Source: Hybos culiciformis (lineage: Eukaryota > Arthropoda > Insecta > Diptera > Hybotidae). From it: DNA of 64,000 nt. Location of the stretch: the NCBI GenBank assembly GCA_964007475.1, contig OZ023273.1:62019834-62083833 (forward strand). The letters are read 5' to 3'. Position numbers and translations under genes: made by a program. The notes beneath the pieces were generated by a model, which made no database searches, was not told the DNA's origin, and was given only the letters and a program-made list of their open reading frames with translations. Of the stretch, positions 13,101 to 28,015 are shown piece by piece; the stretch's first letter is position 1, and each line of letters starts with the position of its first letter.

Positions 13101-16100
13101 TTAGATGAACAGTCAAAACCTATGAGTAATTGTATAGTGAGTGATACCTTGAATTATAACAAACCAATTTGTAATTATTTGCTTAAGCAAAATTTAAAAG
13201 TGGTTTAAGATTTCACAATATTAATTGAATACTTGAAAAAAAGTTTTATCGAGGTTATCAATTTACATAATGTTTGCTCATATATTAAAACTTACAATCA
13301 TTCGACTTTCAGATAAAAGGACAATTATATTTTTAAAAAAATCTTAAATATTCTTCCAATATTATATATACTATATAATTAGGACAACAAGAGGATTTCC
13401 ATTATAGATTTGTATATTATTTGCATTAAAATCATTTTTTTTATAACCCTTTAATAGTTGTGATAAGCTCAATGTAACTCAATTTTATTTTTTCTCATTA
13501 TTCTCATTTTCTTGTTAATGTTTAATGTTTATCAACAAAGATCCCTATAATTATCTATAAGAATAAAATCATATTTGTTTTATTTAATTGCAATTAAGTG
13601 TTAGCTAAATCTTTGTAAGTTTTATCATTATGCTTTATCAATTATTTATTATTCCACTTATAATTTATTTTAATTTCTATTTTATGTTGCATGTATTCAT
13701 AAAACACATAAAAAAAAATTAAATTACACATTATCCGTGATTTCTGTGTTTAACACTTAATTCATATTGATCTGAATTAAATGATACTGAAATAGTCGCT
13801 CTCCAACATCACCTCAATCATGGAATGATGATGATCGTGCAGTGAGTCCGGTAAGATCAAGAAGTTTTTCAAAAAATATTCTTCTTTAAACATGATTATT
13901 TATAATCGTCATTCAATACAGAAAATGTGGCAAACGATATATTTTATTAATAACAAAATTTTCAAAATCTAATTTTTAGTATTTTGAGCAAACAAAACTG
14001 AAGATACATGATTATTTTTGTCTACAAAAAAAACTTAAATTAAAATTTGAATTTTGTAATTTTTAATGACCTGGAATTAACTGATAATAAATAAAATTCT
14101 ATCGAACACTGATCCAGGGGAACATATTTTTAATTTCCATTTTTCATTTTTCGATTTTATAATTTTTATTTATTGCTATTTTTTATGAATCTCTGTTATC
14201 TTGACAATCAATTTCTAATTGACAAGAGTACAATTTTTATAGGCTGAAAGCAACTATTTTTTTATTATACCTTTCTTGGCATAATATAAAAAAATAATAA
14301 TTGAATAACAAATCGTTGCAGCTAACTCCTTTCAATAATACAATTAATTTGTAAACCGAGTGATTTTATTTAAAACAAAAAATTGGTTTTAAATTAATAT
14401 TTTTTTAAGTTAAATGTTAAACACAAATATTAAAATTTTTAATTGAAATGTTCTGGCATTATCATTCAGCAGATAATGAAATGTTTTTGCTCAAAAGTAG
14501 AAAAATTAATCATAATCAATGAAATTTTTCTATAACTCATTACTTGTTAAAAAAAAAAACTAAACCTACTTTTCAAAGGTTTTTAGAATTATGTTGTCTA
14601 TGCATAATGCATTAAACGACAACAAAATTAAACTATGCTTATTACCAATAATTCACAGAATAATTGGAAAAATGAGTCTGATAAGTTGCATAATAATAAT
14701 ACTATCCCCTCAATTGTTGGCTCTGGTGATAATGGAGATAATAAGATGCGGGCAGATCCAGAGCCGATAAAGGAAACAGAATTCGCCTATGATCCAGAAC
14801 AGGAAACAAAATCGGTTTCGAGTATTAAATCAAGTGGATCAAATAATTTGGAAGCAAGGTAATTGAAGTAAAAAATTTAAAAAAAAATTTAATTGTTTTA
14901 AAAACATAATATTGCAATGCTTTTTTTTATACATATATAATTTTTTTTTACGCAATGTTTTTTTCATTACATTTGTTATTTTTTTAAGCTTTAAAATTCC
15001 AAATCACTTTGTGTGCTTTAAATTACAAACATTTGTAACGCTAGTTTTAATGTGAATTTCGAAATAGGCATATTCGAACAACTAAATTCTTAATATTATT
15101 TACATTTTTATCGATGTTTGATCATTTATTGATTTTTTCTAGTTTCGCTATAGAAAACCAGTTCGTTTTATATTTTTTAAATCATGTTAATTTTTATCTT
15201 TTTAATTTATATAATAATATTTGAGTAAAGATTTGTAGCCTTGGAATTAGGCTTTGTTATGTGTACTCAATCTTTCCGTAATTTTGGAATTGAATAATAA
15301 TAATTCTTTCAACAAAATTTTTCAATAATGATTTTATAATCTTATTTTTAAGATACATTCAAAATTTAATGTATCTTTCATAAAATATAAGTCGGAATGA
15401 TGAAACTCCACAAAAAATAAAATAAATATTATTTTCTAAAAAAAAATTGTAAATACACAAAATTTTAGGAAGTTATAATTTCTTTATGGCCTAGACTAGA
15501 AGAATTATTCTTTTTATTCTCACTTATAACAAGTAAATGGCCGGTAATTAAATTTGAAAAAATAATAATAATAATATGATAGCTGAACTATCCATAGTAA
15601 CTTTTAAAATTATTTTATTGATTTATTTTCATTTTTATCATTCAATTCCAAAACCAATTTTCTCTTTATTTGTAGTAAATTGAATTTAAAAATTTTTTTT
15701 CATTATTAAACAAAATCTACTTGTTCATTTTTTTAATTCAAAAAGTTGTATTTGAATTAATTGTTTTAAACTGAATTTACAATAATTATATAAATATAAA
15801 TAACTTAATTTTATTATCTGAACAGATTCAGAGAAAAAGATATAAATTATTTAAATAATTTATTAATTATTTGGAATTTTGCAACTAGAATTCGGGAACA
15901 AAATTTCATACTTAACTTGCAACTAAGTATAATAAAAGACTGATTTAAAACGAACGTCTGAACCAAATTTTAGTTCCATGCATATTTTAGCACCTGCAAT
16001 TGCATATCTTCCTTCATCCGGCGGTTTATTAGAAGATTTTTCCATATTTGTACATGTACAAAAGTAATTTGAATAATTATATATTCACTTTTGAAAAGAT

Positions 16101-19100
16101 GTTCGCTGATATAATACAATTAGGTGGTGATCTAAAATTAAGATTTTTATAACATTAGTTATTCTTAATTATTATATAAAACCATAAAATACAAAAGGTA
16201 TTGATAAATAATATACCATTACAAATACCATAACTTTTTAATTTGTTATGAAAATTATTTCTATTCGAAAAACTTGATTATTTTTATTATTATATATATG
16301 TATATTCAAAGGTTTTCATATATTAAAAAATATCTGTAACTTATTGCAGTCGTTATATTTAGCTAAACAAATCATTATGATTGTTTTCTTAGATTAGAAA
16401 CGTTACAAGAAAATTTTTTTAATATATGAAGTAAAGGTACTTTAGAAAATATTTTTTTTTTCAAATTTTAAATCATTATATGTTTTAGGCCGACGTATAA
16501 AAAAAAAAACTAAAAACAAATTCTCGACAACTTTTGAATTATTTAATGCGTTTTTTTATTTTAAAATAGTATACTATTACGTGTTAGAAAATTAGGCTTT
16601 TCGCATTGTTGTTTTACTTACCCTCAAATAAATGTTTGGCTTTTAATTTTAACTAGAAATTCGAAAATTGAAAGAAAAGATAACATGTTATTATAATGTT
16701 AACTCTTATCTGCATTGCGGATACAAGCATTTTATATAACCAATGTTACATAAATAGGTATTTACTAAATATGTCTGTTTCCAGGACAATATAAGTTTTT
16801 TCAATAATTTTTTAAAAAAGAAATATAAAAACCTATATTGAATTTCCAAATAATTTCTTTGAAATAAAATTTTTTTACAAGGATGCCAAAATTATTAATC
16901 GAAGATCAACCACAACAAGGTCATGAACCAATTTTGCCAGCTGTTTTAGAGTTTCCAGAAACTCATCAAGAAAATTTTTTAAGACAAATAATTTCAGAAT
17001 TAGATGTGAATGCGCCCAATTTTAAATTGGCTCCAGTATATTCTCTTTATTTGTGCGCAAGGTAATCAATTTAAAAAATCAAAATTATAGTTTAAATAAA
17101 ATTATTTTTTTTATTGAAATTTTAAATGCGTTTTTAGATATAGAGCATCTACTCATTATCGTCCCGAACTTCAGCCAACAGAACGAGCGCACAAATTGAC
17201 GATATTTTTGCATCATGTTGCTGATTTAATTTATTCTGCTATTCAAGATCAATTTTCAGATCCACGCATTTTAGCTTTTTGGATGGCTAATAGCTCCGAA
17301 TTTTTACATTTCTTGAAATCGGATCGGCATATTAGTGCATTTAGTGTTCAAGCTCAAGAAGTTTTGGCCGAAAGTGTACAGACAGCTTTTCGAAATTTAG
17401 TCAATTGTTTCAGAATTGAGCTCTCACAAACTTTAAATCAATTTTTATCAGAAAATATTGATCACGACTCAGCTGCTGGATTCGTTTTAACAGTGTTGGG
17501 ATCAGCAATGGCTTTATTAAGAAGATGTCGTGTAAATGCTGCACTTACAATACAACTTTTTTCACAATTATTTCATTACATCAACGTTATCTGTTTTAAT
17601 ACGGTAGGTCACTAATAAAGAAATTAATTTAAAAATTGAATATTTATTTTTGTTATTTTTCTTTTAGATTGTGGCTAATTCACAGATGTGTACAGCTGAA
17701 TGGGGAAAGGTAATGTCAGAGCGCTTACATTTATTAGAATCTTGGGCTGAACGACAAGGGCTTGAGCTAGCCGCTGATTGCCATTTGGCAAAAATAAATC
17801 AATGTGCTCAGTTCTTACAAGCATCAAAAGTGAATGTAGAGGAAATTCAACAATTAGCTTGTTCCTGTTTCAGGTTGAATTCTCTACAAATGGCAGGTAG
17901 ATTGAAAAAAAAATTACTCAAATCGAATTATACTACAAAAATTTATGAAAATATATAATATATTAACTGAAACTTAAAATAAGGAAAGTTGAAAGCAAAT
18001 AATGTATTTCCTGCAGTTGCTCTAAATATTTATTTAAAATTAAAAACATTAGAAGACGATTTGAACATACATACGGTTTACAAACATTTCGAATTGTCTA
18101 ACAACTAAATCAGTAATAAGCTCGATCATCATTGAAAAATTAATATGTTATATCTTATTTGGTACTATAGAAATTTATTTAATTTAAACTCATACTTCAG
18201 GTTTCTTAAATTTTCTTATGATATTTCTGATCAATTAATACTGAAAATTAAATAGTTCTCTATTATAATAATTATTAAAACTTATAAAAAATAAAAAAAT
18301 TATAAAAAAACTTAAAACTGAACTGTTTAAAACTATTGAAGAAAATTAAAAGAAAAAATCATCATAAAGGAAGAAAATTTGAAACAAATCGTAATTTAAA
18401 AACCTCCTAACTTTAAATTTTTGAATTTTATTGATTTTTGTTATCACTAGTCAATCTTTTAATTTGTGTATATTTTGTGTATATTTTGACGCCCTTCGTT
18501 GCGCATCTTTACTTCACAATGATTAAATAACGAATGCATTTAAATTCTTCTTTTTCATATTATCTATCCTTTTAATAATTTTCCTAATTATTTCCCTGAA
18601 TATTTCCTATATTATTTCCTAAAAATATTCCTTCCTTTTCTATTTAAATTATCTACTTGCACATGTGCTATAAATATTGAATGTTTACTTCATTCTGCTA
18701 ACTCTTCAGTATACCTCACATAGCTACAAATCTAAATAATATTCTGCTCTACATTTATCTGAAATAACTGCTACTAATATCAATGCTTTTGGAGATTGCA
18801 ACCATCGGTAGAAGAAAGCCATTCTTGATTTTGAAAGACTTTACAGACTACAGATTTTGAAAGACAGTAACAACCTCAACGGGATTTTGTCAGCTGTAAC
18901 AGTATAAACACTTTTATAACAGACACTTGATGTGATTTAAAATAATAAAAAATGTATATCTTATTATATTGCAACAAAAAAGTAGATTATCACACTAAAA
19001 GTAAAATATTTCTGATAAAATATTTTTGAACTTTATAAATTATTTTTGATGATACCTTCATAATACTTAATAAATTATAATAATTTTAATGTTTGCAGCA

Positions 19101-22100
19101 TTATTACAACAAGAACAAATCCCAAAAAATTTGGTTGACACAGCAATAAGAATGGCCGTATCTGTGGCTGATGAATTAACTAGGGCTGACGGCCGTGAAG
19201 TTAAATTAGAAGAATCACCCGAATTACATTTAGCGCTTCTATTACCAGATGATGGATTTAGCTGTGATGTTGTTAGAGGAATACCTTCTGGCTTAGTGGA
19301 TTTCTTGAATCCGTTGCAGGTTGCTGGCATGTGTCGGCTTGCAGCTCAACCGACTAGCATTGGTCTTTGGACTGTTTATATGCATCAATATAACGTGAGT
19401 TTATTAAAGTACATAATATAAATAATATATTATGTTGTGGAAGACAACATTTTTTATTCATAACAATATTAATTTTTTTTGTCAGAATTTTTAAATTTTA
19501 CAAATATGTTTGTCGTGCTAAATTAAAATTAATTCTTAATCATTTTGTTATGTTTATGCTATTACACAACCAGGGCGTAATCCTATTTTTTACATTTCAC
19601 ATATTGCATATTTTATTATTTTTATAAAGAATTGATATGCACACGTAATTAGCACATATGTATAACATTTTTAATACTTATATACTTTTTTGATACATAG
19701 AGATAAATTATAATACATATATATATGCTTCAGTCAAAAGGCACTAGGAAATAAAAGAAAATTAAATTAATTAAACCTACTAAAATTTAAGAAATTAAGG
19801 CTTAACTTTACTTAACTTAACTCAACTTAACTTGGAAAAAAGTAAATGTATTTCAATGGAATAATATTGAAGAAATGAAAACATTATTTAACAAAAAATT
19901 ATTTTGTATTTTAGACTCGTTCTCCAAGTGCAATGTCTAATAAATTACCACAACCCGAAATTCAGACAATAAAATTACAAAAGAACGCCAATGGTATGGG
20001 TTTATCAATTGTTGCCGCTAAAGGTGCCGGACAGGAACGTCTAGGAATTTATATAAAATCGGTTGTTCCAGGTGGAGCAGCTGATGCAGACGGCAGATTG
20101 CAAGCTGGTGATCAACTACTAAGAGTTGATCGACAGAGTTTAATTGGAATAACACAAGAACGGTATGTCCTAGCTTTTCTCGAGTTCAAAGATAAATGCG
20201 TTTAGATTACAAAACTATGAGTTAATGCGGTAGTGTTATATACGAGATTATTTAATCAAAAATTTAAGCAAAAAAAAAATACTATAGTTAAAATATTATA
20301 GTTACAATTTCATTTATTATTATGTTTAATATTATGTTTTTGCAACACAATTTGTTTTTCTGATTGCATACTGTCTAAGCGTTTAATTAAATTCAAATTC
20401 AGGCAACCCTCTAAACCTAAAATTGGTATAGTATCACCCTTTGCCACTACAAATTTCTCAGTACTGATTTCATTTTTGGCACAACATTCAAAACTAACTT
20501 CACCTACTAAATTTAAGTTATTACCTCCATAAGCCACTAATATTAAATCAGTTTTTTTAATTTCAATATTTTCAAAATTTTTCAACAAAGTTTCCGGTAT
20601 TACATTAATTTCCGCGCCCGTATCCAATTTAAAATTTATAATTTTATTATTTAGTGAAATTTTTTCAAACCAAGCTTTGCTTAATTGTCTTGTCTCATTA
20701 ATTGAATCTATATATACAAAGTTTTCTTCACTGTTCAAATTTTCCCTAACTTCATTTACCACTTTTGTTTGACAACAAATCGCGTGATGATTTTTTTTTT
20801 CCACATTTTTTACACACCTTTCCGTATGCGGGACATTTCCCATAAACATGCATTAAGTTACAATATTTACATTTTTGCTTATCATTTACATTTTTATTAT
20901 TTTTATCAGAATTCATATTTTTATTAAATTTTTTATTTTTTTTCAAAGTTGGTTACCTTACTTTTATTTTTTTCCAAACTGCATACTTCTGCTGATGACG
21001 ATTCCATTCTTTGGGACTGTAGAGCTTTTGATTGTAATTCACTGATTTCATATGCACGAGCCGTTTCAATAGCCTTTTGTACTGTTAATTCACTAACTTC
21101 CAACATTCTTTTTTGCAGCTTTTTATCCCATACTCCGAGCACAATACGATCTCTTAACATACGGTCCACACATTTTTACTAGTTTTTTCAAGTCTATTAG
21201 GAAAGAATCAAATTTTTCTCCTTGTTTTTGTATTTTACTCCAAAACATAAAACTTTCGTACATCTCATTTTTCTTTGGGAGACAAAAATCTTCAAAAGCT
21301 TTAAATATTTTATCAAAAGATTTTTGATCCTCTAATTTTACATTTAATGAAGTGTGAAATAATTCTGTTGCTTGACTACCTGCTGAATTTAAAAAGACAC
21401 CTATTTTTTGGGATTGTTCTTTTTTATCAAAGTCTATTGCAGCTGCAAATTGCTGCCAGTTTTGTTTAAAAATTCTCCAGTTTTCAGCTAGATTGCCTTC
21501 TAATTTCAAATCTTCTATTTTTTTCAAAAAATCCATGGTTTCTTTTTCAACTACGATGTAGTTAATTTTCTTTGGTCTTCCCGGTTTTCGGTTCAATAAT
21601 TTAATTCTATCCAAATTTTCTTTGTCCGAATTTCTTCCCATATACTCACAAATTCAATCAATAGATAATCAATTAAAATTTCCTCTAAGGCTGCGCCATG
21701 TTAAATATCCAAATACTTTTTAATTTTATATTTAAAGGTCTTCTTTATTCAAGTTCAGAAAATACAATGATCAAAAACATGATATCATAATTCTACCTAA
21801 GTCTAATAATTTATTAATAATTTATCAAAGATATTATAATATTATCAAATACTGTTAGGTACCTGATCTTATAATGATCTATATAATTTTCAATTATCTA
21901 TTATATAAAAATATGTATGTTAAGTTCAATATCAATTTGTGATATCTAACAGAAAGTTTATTATTTTATTACATAGAGTAGGCCTTTAAAATTTTATAGA
22001 TGATTTTAATGGAAGTCTCTGTATTGAAATAATAGAATATAAGTTGATCTTGATATGTAGACAAATTTCAGAATTGTGATTCCTTTAATATCCTTCAATT

Positions 22101-25100
22101 AGAACATGCGTTTGCGTGAAGTTTTAATTAAAGTTTTTCAATTTGTGGCGTTAGGTTCGTATCTTTTTCAGTTTATTACAAGACCGTATATTATTTATTA
22201 CAAATTTTGGAAACAAATTCGTCATTTCTAATTTCATCCGAATTTTTTATATTGAATTTTTTTAGCGCTGCTGACTATTTGGTGCGTACTGGTCCAATAG
22301 TGGCACTGGAGGTGGCAAAACAAGGAGCTATTTATCACGGCTTAGCTACTTTGCTTCAACAACCTAGTCCCATTATTCAAAGAGGTAAGTTTAACTGTTA
22401 ATTTTTCAACATTTAAGCTTTCAATTACATATAAATAAGTTATCGCTAAAAAAAATAGTTAAATACCTATGTATTCTTATTTATTCATGCTGCACTTGTT
22501 AAATAAAAATATTAACAATTAAAAAAAAAAAAAAAAGATGAAGAAGATCAAAACTTTCAATATTCTTCAAATTACTATGGTTCTGGATCTGATGAAAGCC
22601 TAAATAGCCAGCATAGATTTTATTTACAAGAACCAGCCCCTTTCATACAATATAGCAATTATCCCCATCGTAGGCGAAGCTCCTCTTCCCTTCAGGAAGA
22701 ACTTTGTGCACGTGGGGAAAAATTACATATCGATCCGCGTTACAGAGATACTCGACCGTTCGTACAAAGCACATCATCTTTATTGTTAGCTAATACAATT
22801 GAGCACAACACTCCAAATCATAGTAATTGGGATCTTAATCCATCAATTTTAATTCAAGAATATAATGATACTAACGACGATGTAAATGTACAAAATGCAG
22901 AAAATTATTCAATGGAATCATTCAGTTGTTACGATGCGCATCAACCTCTAAATGAAGACAGTATTGCTTCATGTGCTGATTCTGGAGACAATATTCCATT
23001 TATTGATGAAGGTTCACCTAATGAAGAAAAAAATATTTATATACCTACATATAGTGAGTTTCAAAATCGTACCATAAAAAACAGTGCCAGCAGTAGTATT
23101 ATTGATTCAAAGAAAACTGGTCCTGGTTACAGGAAAACAGTCAGTTTTGATTTAATTGATTCTAAATTTGATTATAATAATGATGACGAAATTTTCACAC
23201 AAAAAGAAAATATTTCAAAAACTGGAAATAATAAATTCTTTGGAAGCAAAAAATCTCAAACATTTGATGGAATCAGCCCCACCAATTACAATAACAACTC
23301 ATTTAAGTGTGACAATTTAACTGAAAAAATAAATATTCCAAAAGTTAATGTTGATGAATTTGAACTAGATTTAACGAATCTATCGCCTCCTTCAAAAACT
23401 CAAGAAAAGCGATCAAAATTTTTAAAAAATAAAAATTCAACTACCAGCTCAGCTGGATTCAACAAATCTAGTTCAACGATTAATAATATTTTAAATAAAA
23501 AACAAAAAAACCTAGCAGCAGCTACTGCAACAGCGGCAAGGCAAACAATCTTTGCTCCTCAATCTTTGCATAAATCAAATAGTTCCTATGAGTTGCGGAA
23601 TCCGGTACAAAAACAAAAAAGTTATGACGAATCGAAAGAATTTAATGTTATTGGCAAGGTAAGGGAGTTAACTGAATTCTTTGAATTGGGTGCACCCCAA
23701 GGTTATTTAAACAAAATATCGTGTAATATGAAGAGTCGATCATTAACAAATTTATTAAATAGTAGCAATGAAAAATTATCCAATTCAGAAACAAATAAAA
23801 TTTTATATCAACTGAAGGAATGGAGTTTGTATGGCACAAAAGGAAAAGAAATTTTATCTAAAAAACCAGAAATAATAAGTGAAACTAAAGACAAAGAAAA
23901 CGTACTTACATACACTAAATTGCAATTTCCAATATATGATATCGACTTAAAAACATCTAAAAATTCTTGTTATTGGCATAGTGAGCCCCCCAATATATTG
24001 AAAAAATCATCTAATTTTACAAAAATATCAATAGAAACTGAAATTGAGACTACCGCAACCGTTGCAACACCTAACAATAATAATAAAGAAAAATTGTATT
24101 CAAATAATTCTTTACATTGTGAATGTAGAGAACATTGCTTTTTTTCACCGTGCGCCGCAAATAATACGTATTTTAAATATTACAAAAGTTGTCCAAATTT
24201 ATGTTCTTTATCAGCGTTAATTCCGTCACCATCATTACCAACATCATCATCACTACCAAAATTATTGCTGACATCATCATCATCATCATTAAGAAACTCA
24301 CAGAATTCACATAAATTATCAAATAAAGATCTTTCACAAATACCTGTGTCATCGTCTACTAAAGAAACCTTTACTAACTATGAAAATCCACTTTTAAGTT
24401 CACCACTAAATTTTATGACTGTAAGAAAAATAAAAAAATAAAAAAAATAATTAATTCTGATAATATTATTACAATAAAAAAAATTGTAAAAGCACCATTT
24501 TTGAATCACCTACTATCATCACGACAAATACAATCACCTTTTTAATATCACTTACAAATAAACATATCGTACCTACTATAAATAGATGGCACAAATTTTA
24601 TTCATTTTAAAATATACAAAAATCTCTAATTACCAACATTAATGCAAAAAATAATTATTTTTAATAAATTTAACAAGTCATATTTTATGATGGAGTCATT
24701 TGAAGAAGCAACAATTATAGCGATGGTATTATGAAGATGACGGAGTACGATTAATTGATTGATAAACTACTATGCTCCCATTTCATAAATAATTCTTTGT
24801 ATTTAAATTTTGTTTTTATAATTTTTAAAATGTGGATAGTCTTAAATAAGTATGTATATAGTACAAATCGACAACTTAAAAAACGTGCATGTGAATTTCT
24901 TACCAAAAACATTTATCCCTGGTTAATTAATTATAAGGCATTAAACACTTTTTACCTCTTGCGATTAAAGGAAAAATTAGAAAAAATTAATGTAAATGTA
25001 AATGCAATTTGCCTTTTTGTTAGTAACAACATAAATTAAATATATCACGATGAAGCAATAGGAACATTGAAAATATTGCTTTTTCATTTTTAACATTTTT

Positions 25101-27975
25101 TTTTCGAGAAAAAAAAACGAAAAAAGAATTTTTTTCTCCAGTTTATCTCTCTCTATCTGGCATCTATTTAACTACGATGTGTGAGAAAAAGAAAACAATG
25201 TTGGGTATTCAATGTTTATTAAGAAAAAATAAAAAGTTGATTCCCAAATTTTGTTCTAAGTGATTTGTCTTTACTATATATAGTTCTGGTAAGAAGAATA
25301 TAAATTCTCTTTTAACTTATTCAGTTTCACTACCCACATTCAAAAAAATCATTTGCTAATGATATTCTTTTTGGTTTGTTGTTTGTGGTCTGCGGTGAAA
25401 AAGAAAATATCAAAAATCATAATTTTCCTTCCCTGATTTAGAATAACCATCCAAATATTTCTGAAGACAATAAGTATCGCGTCCCGTGCCCAGGCTTAAT
25501 ATTCTTTTTGTTAAATTTTTCTTCTCGATTTATCAAAATCGTTGATTCTCGTTAGGTATATATATAAAAACTATCATTTGTTAAGTTTTGATTTTAAATA
25601 CGTACAAGAATCTTTAATCTAAATTTCTCATCACTGAATAGAAGGCTTATCTGCTAACTGCGTAAGGATAATTATCTTAAGGCATTTGCATGGTTGAATA
25701 TTAAATTCAATTGCATTATTTTCAATATGAGTCTTTTTTTAAATACATACTTATTATATGAATTTTAAATGCACGGATTTGAATTTGGATAGCTAAGGGT
25801 ATTAATATGCAAAATTTCATTATTATTCCCAAACTTTTTATTTTACGAGCCGCATTTACTTTTTTATACTATATAAGCTTATTTCCATTAGACCTATTAT
25901 AAATTTATATTCTCAAATTTATTGTTGTATTGTAATATTAATTTAACTTTTATTCTTATTTAAGGCATCCGCAGAATGTCTGAAAGAGACTTCAACAGGC
26001 TGGGTGATGTGAGGAGCTCCGGACATCAATCAGCTGTTAACCAATCATTATCAAACAGCAAATCTGTTCCAGCTTTACATCATAGTGGGCCTATAGGTAC
26101 ATTTTTATATTAAATTTAAATTAGAAACTCAATTTTAGAATTAATTCATAATTTTTAGTATTATTAAAATAGTGAAACATTTGATAATAAATTTGATATA
26201 GTTTATACACTTGGTACATTAAATTGGGCTTTTGAAAACATTTACAATATACATACTTAATCTGTAACATTTAATTTGTAAAACAAAGTCTTTGAATTAA
26301 AAATAGTTTTTTTTTTTTAAATAAATAAAGTATTTCAAGAAAGTATAATTTAAAATTAAATCCATGAAGGATCATTGAAAAAAATTATGTTCAAATTTCA
26401 ACTTTATAAATTAAATTCTTAAATAAATTTTCAAGAGATTATTCATTATTATGATTCGTAAAATTTAATTTAATAACTTAACTGATCCAAATTTAATAAT
26501 TTTTTTTGCAGGTATCAACAATTCAAAATCTAGAAGTATTCATAGTCTTGTCAATAACAGTAATGAACAAGGATTTTATCAAAATTTAAGTGTTTATAGA
26601 GCTCAAAATCAACCAATTTTATCTGAAAGGTTTCAATTATAAAAAACTAATTATGAGCCTCCGAGAATTCTTAAATATTTTCTTTTATTCTATTGCTCAC
26701 ACAAATTGAAAATTTATTATACATATTCTACTTACAGAGACAATTTGGAAATTATGTATATGGCGCAAAATCACCAAGGTGGTAAATTCCGGGTCTGAAA
26801 TTCTACAAAAAATTTCTAAAAAAAATTTTTTATTTTCACTTCCAAAACTAGTCCTATTTATTAATTATATTATCTTTAAGTAATATCTGAGCAGGCAGAG
26901 CTGAAAATTACATGAATTAAACAATATTTATATATAAGCGTTCCCGGACATGACGCGTTCCCGGAATGACGTTTTCGTATAGAATTGCATAAAAAACATA
27001 GAATAACCTCAAAAACATCCGTTATTAAGATTAATATTGCAAAAGGTCCTAATAATGTTTGAGAATTAATATATTTAAAGTCATTTACTTTTTTTTTTCT
27101 TAGAATTATTGGCGTTCCCGGAATGACGTTGAATTATGGTACGCTACAAAAATTCGATACAAAAACGCACTTACCTCTTACAGTTCTCACATTTTAATAA
27201 AAAACAAATCAGGCATTTATTTCCCCTTAGGTGCTCTAAAGAATTACCGAGTGGCGCTATCTTTAGCACTTTTCTGAAATAAGATATTTTAAAAAAATGA
27301 AGGCGTTCCCGGAATGACGCGAAAACTTGCGCCAGACTTTGAGTTAAATTTTCGGAAAATATAATATTGTAAATACTAAAAGACTTATGAATATCATTTC
27401 ATTATAATATTAACTTAGTTAAAAAGTACTTTCAGAGCATTAAAATTATTTTTTAATACGTATTTTAATTGATGTTGTCAGTGAATGTTGACTTGGGACA
27501 CGTTCCCGGAATGACGTTTTGAGGGTAATTTGTGAAAAAAAATATATTTAATCAATAAATTAAAAAAAAATATTTTGATGTGGCGATTAAGCAAGTTGGT
27601 TTGGATTACTTATGACGCATTATTTATAAAATACTATTATATTCTATGATTTAATCGATTCCAACTGGAATTTACCACCTTGGTGATTTTGCGCCATATA
27701 AGTGTGAAGTAATACATTTGTACATATATTTATATCCATCGAATTTTTTAAAAGTTTCTAGCGATGGAAATATTAACAAAATTTTCTGAATTCTTAGAAA
27801 GTCGGTTATTTGTAGATGTATTGAATAATTCATTATCTATTTTTAGTTCTATGACACAATTTCCACCAAGTACACAACAACAACAGCAAATACAACAACA
27901 ACAGCAAATACAACAACAACAGCAAATACAACAACAACAACAGCAAATACAACAACAACAACAACAACAACAAAT

Positions 27976-28015
<40 letters not shown>

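Larger units (their letters stand above)
20300..21951 (-). mobile_element. Truncated Ty3/Gypsy-type LTR retrotransposon (5' LTR, PBS, gag, protease only)
   Basis: Reading on the minus strand: a 253-bp LTR (21951 down to 21699), a tRNA-Ser-type primer binding site at 21698, gag remnants, zinc knuckles and an aspartic protease ending near 20310. Reverse transcriptase, RNase H, integrase and the second LTR are absent, so the copy was truncated or deleted on its 3' side. It sits in the intron between the two PDZ exons of canoe, opposite in direction. It is dead: at least three frame breaks interrupt the coding region. Confidence 0.8.

Noticed and set aside
24755..25039. 94-residue frame after the alternative canoe exon
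   Set aside because: Composition matches non-coding AT-rich DNA; no splice sites or family likeness tie it to canoe.
26939..27516. Regularly spaced identical motifs as a CRISPR-like array
   Set aside because: The spacing is irregular (about 16 to 200 bases), the copies are inside a transposon with perfect inverted ends, and the DNA is eukaryotic.
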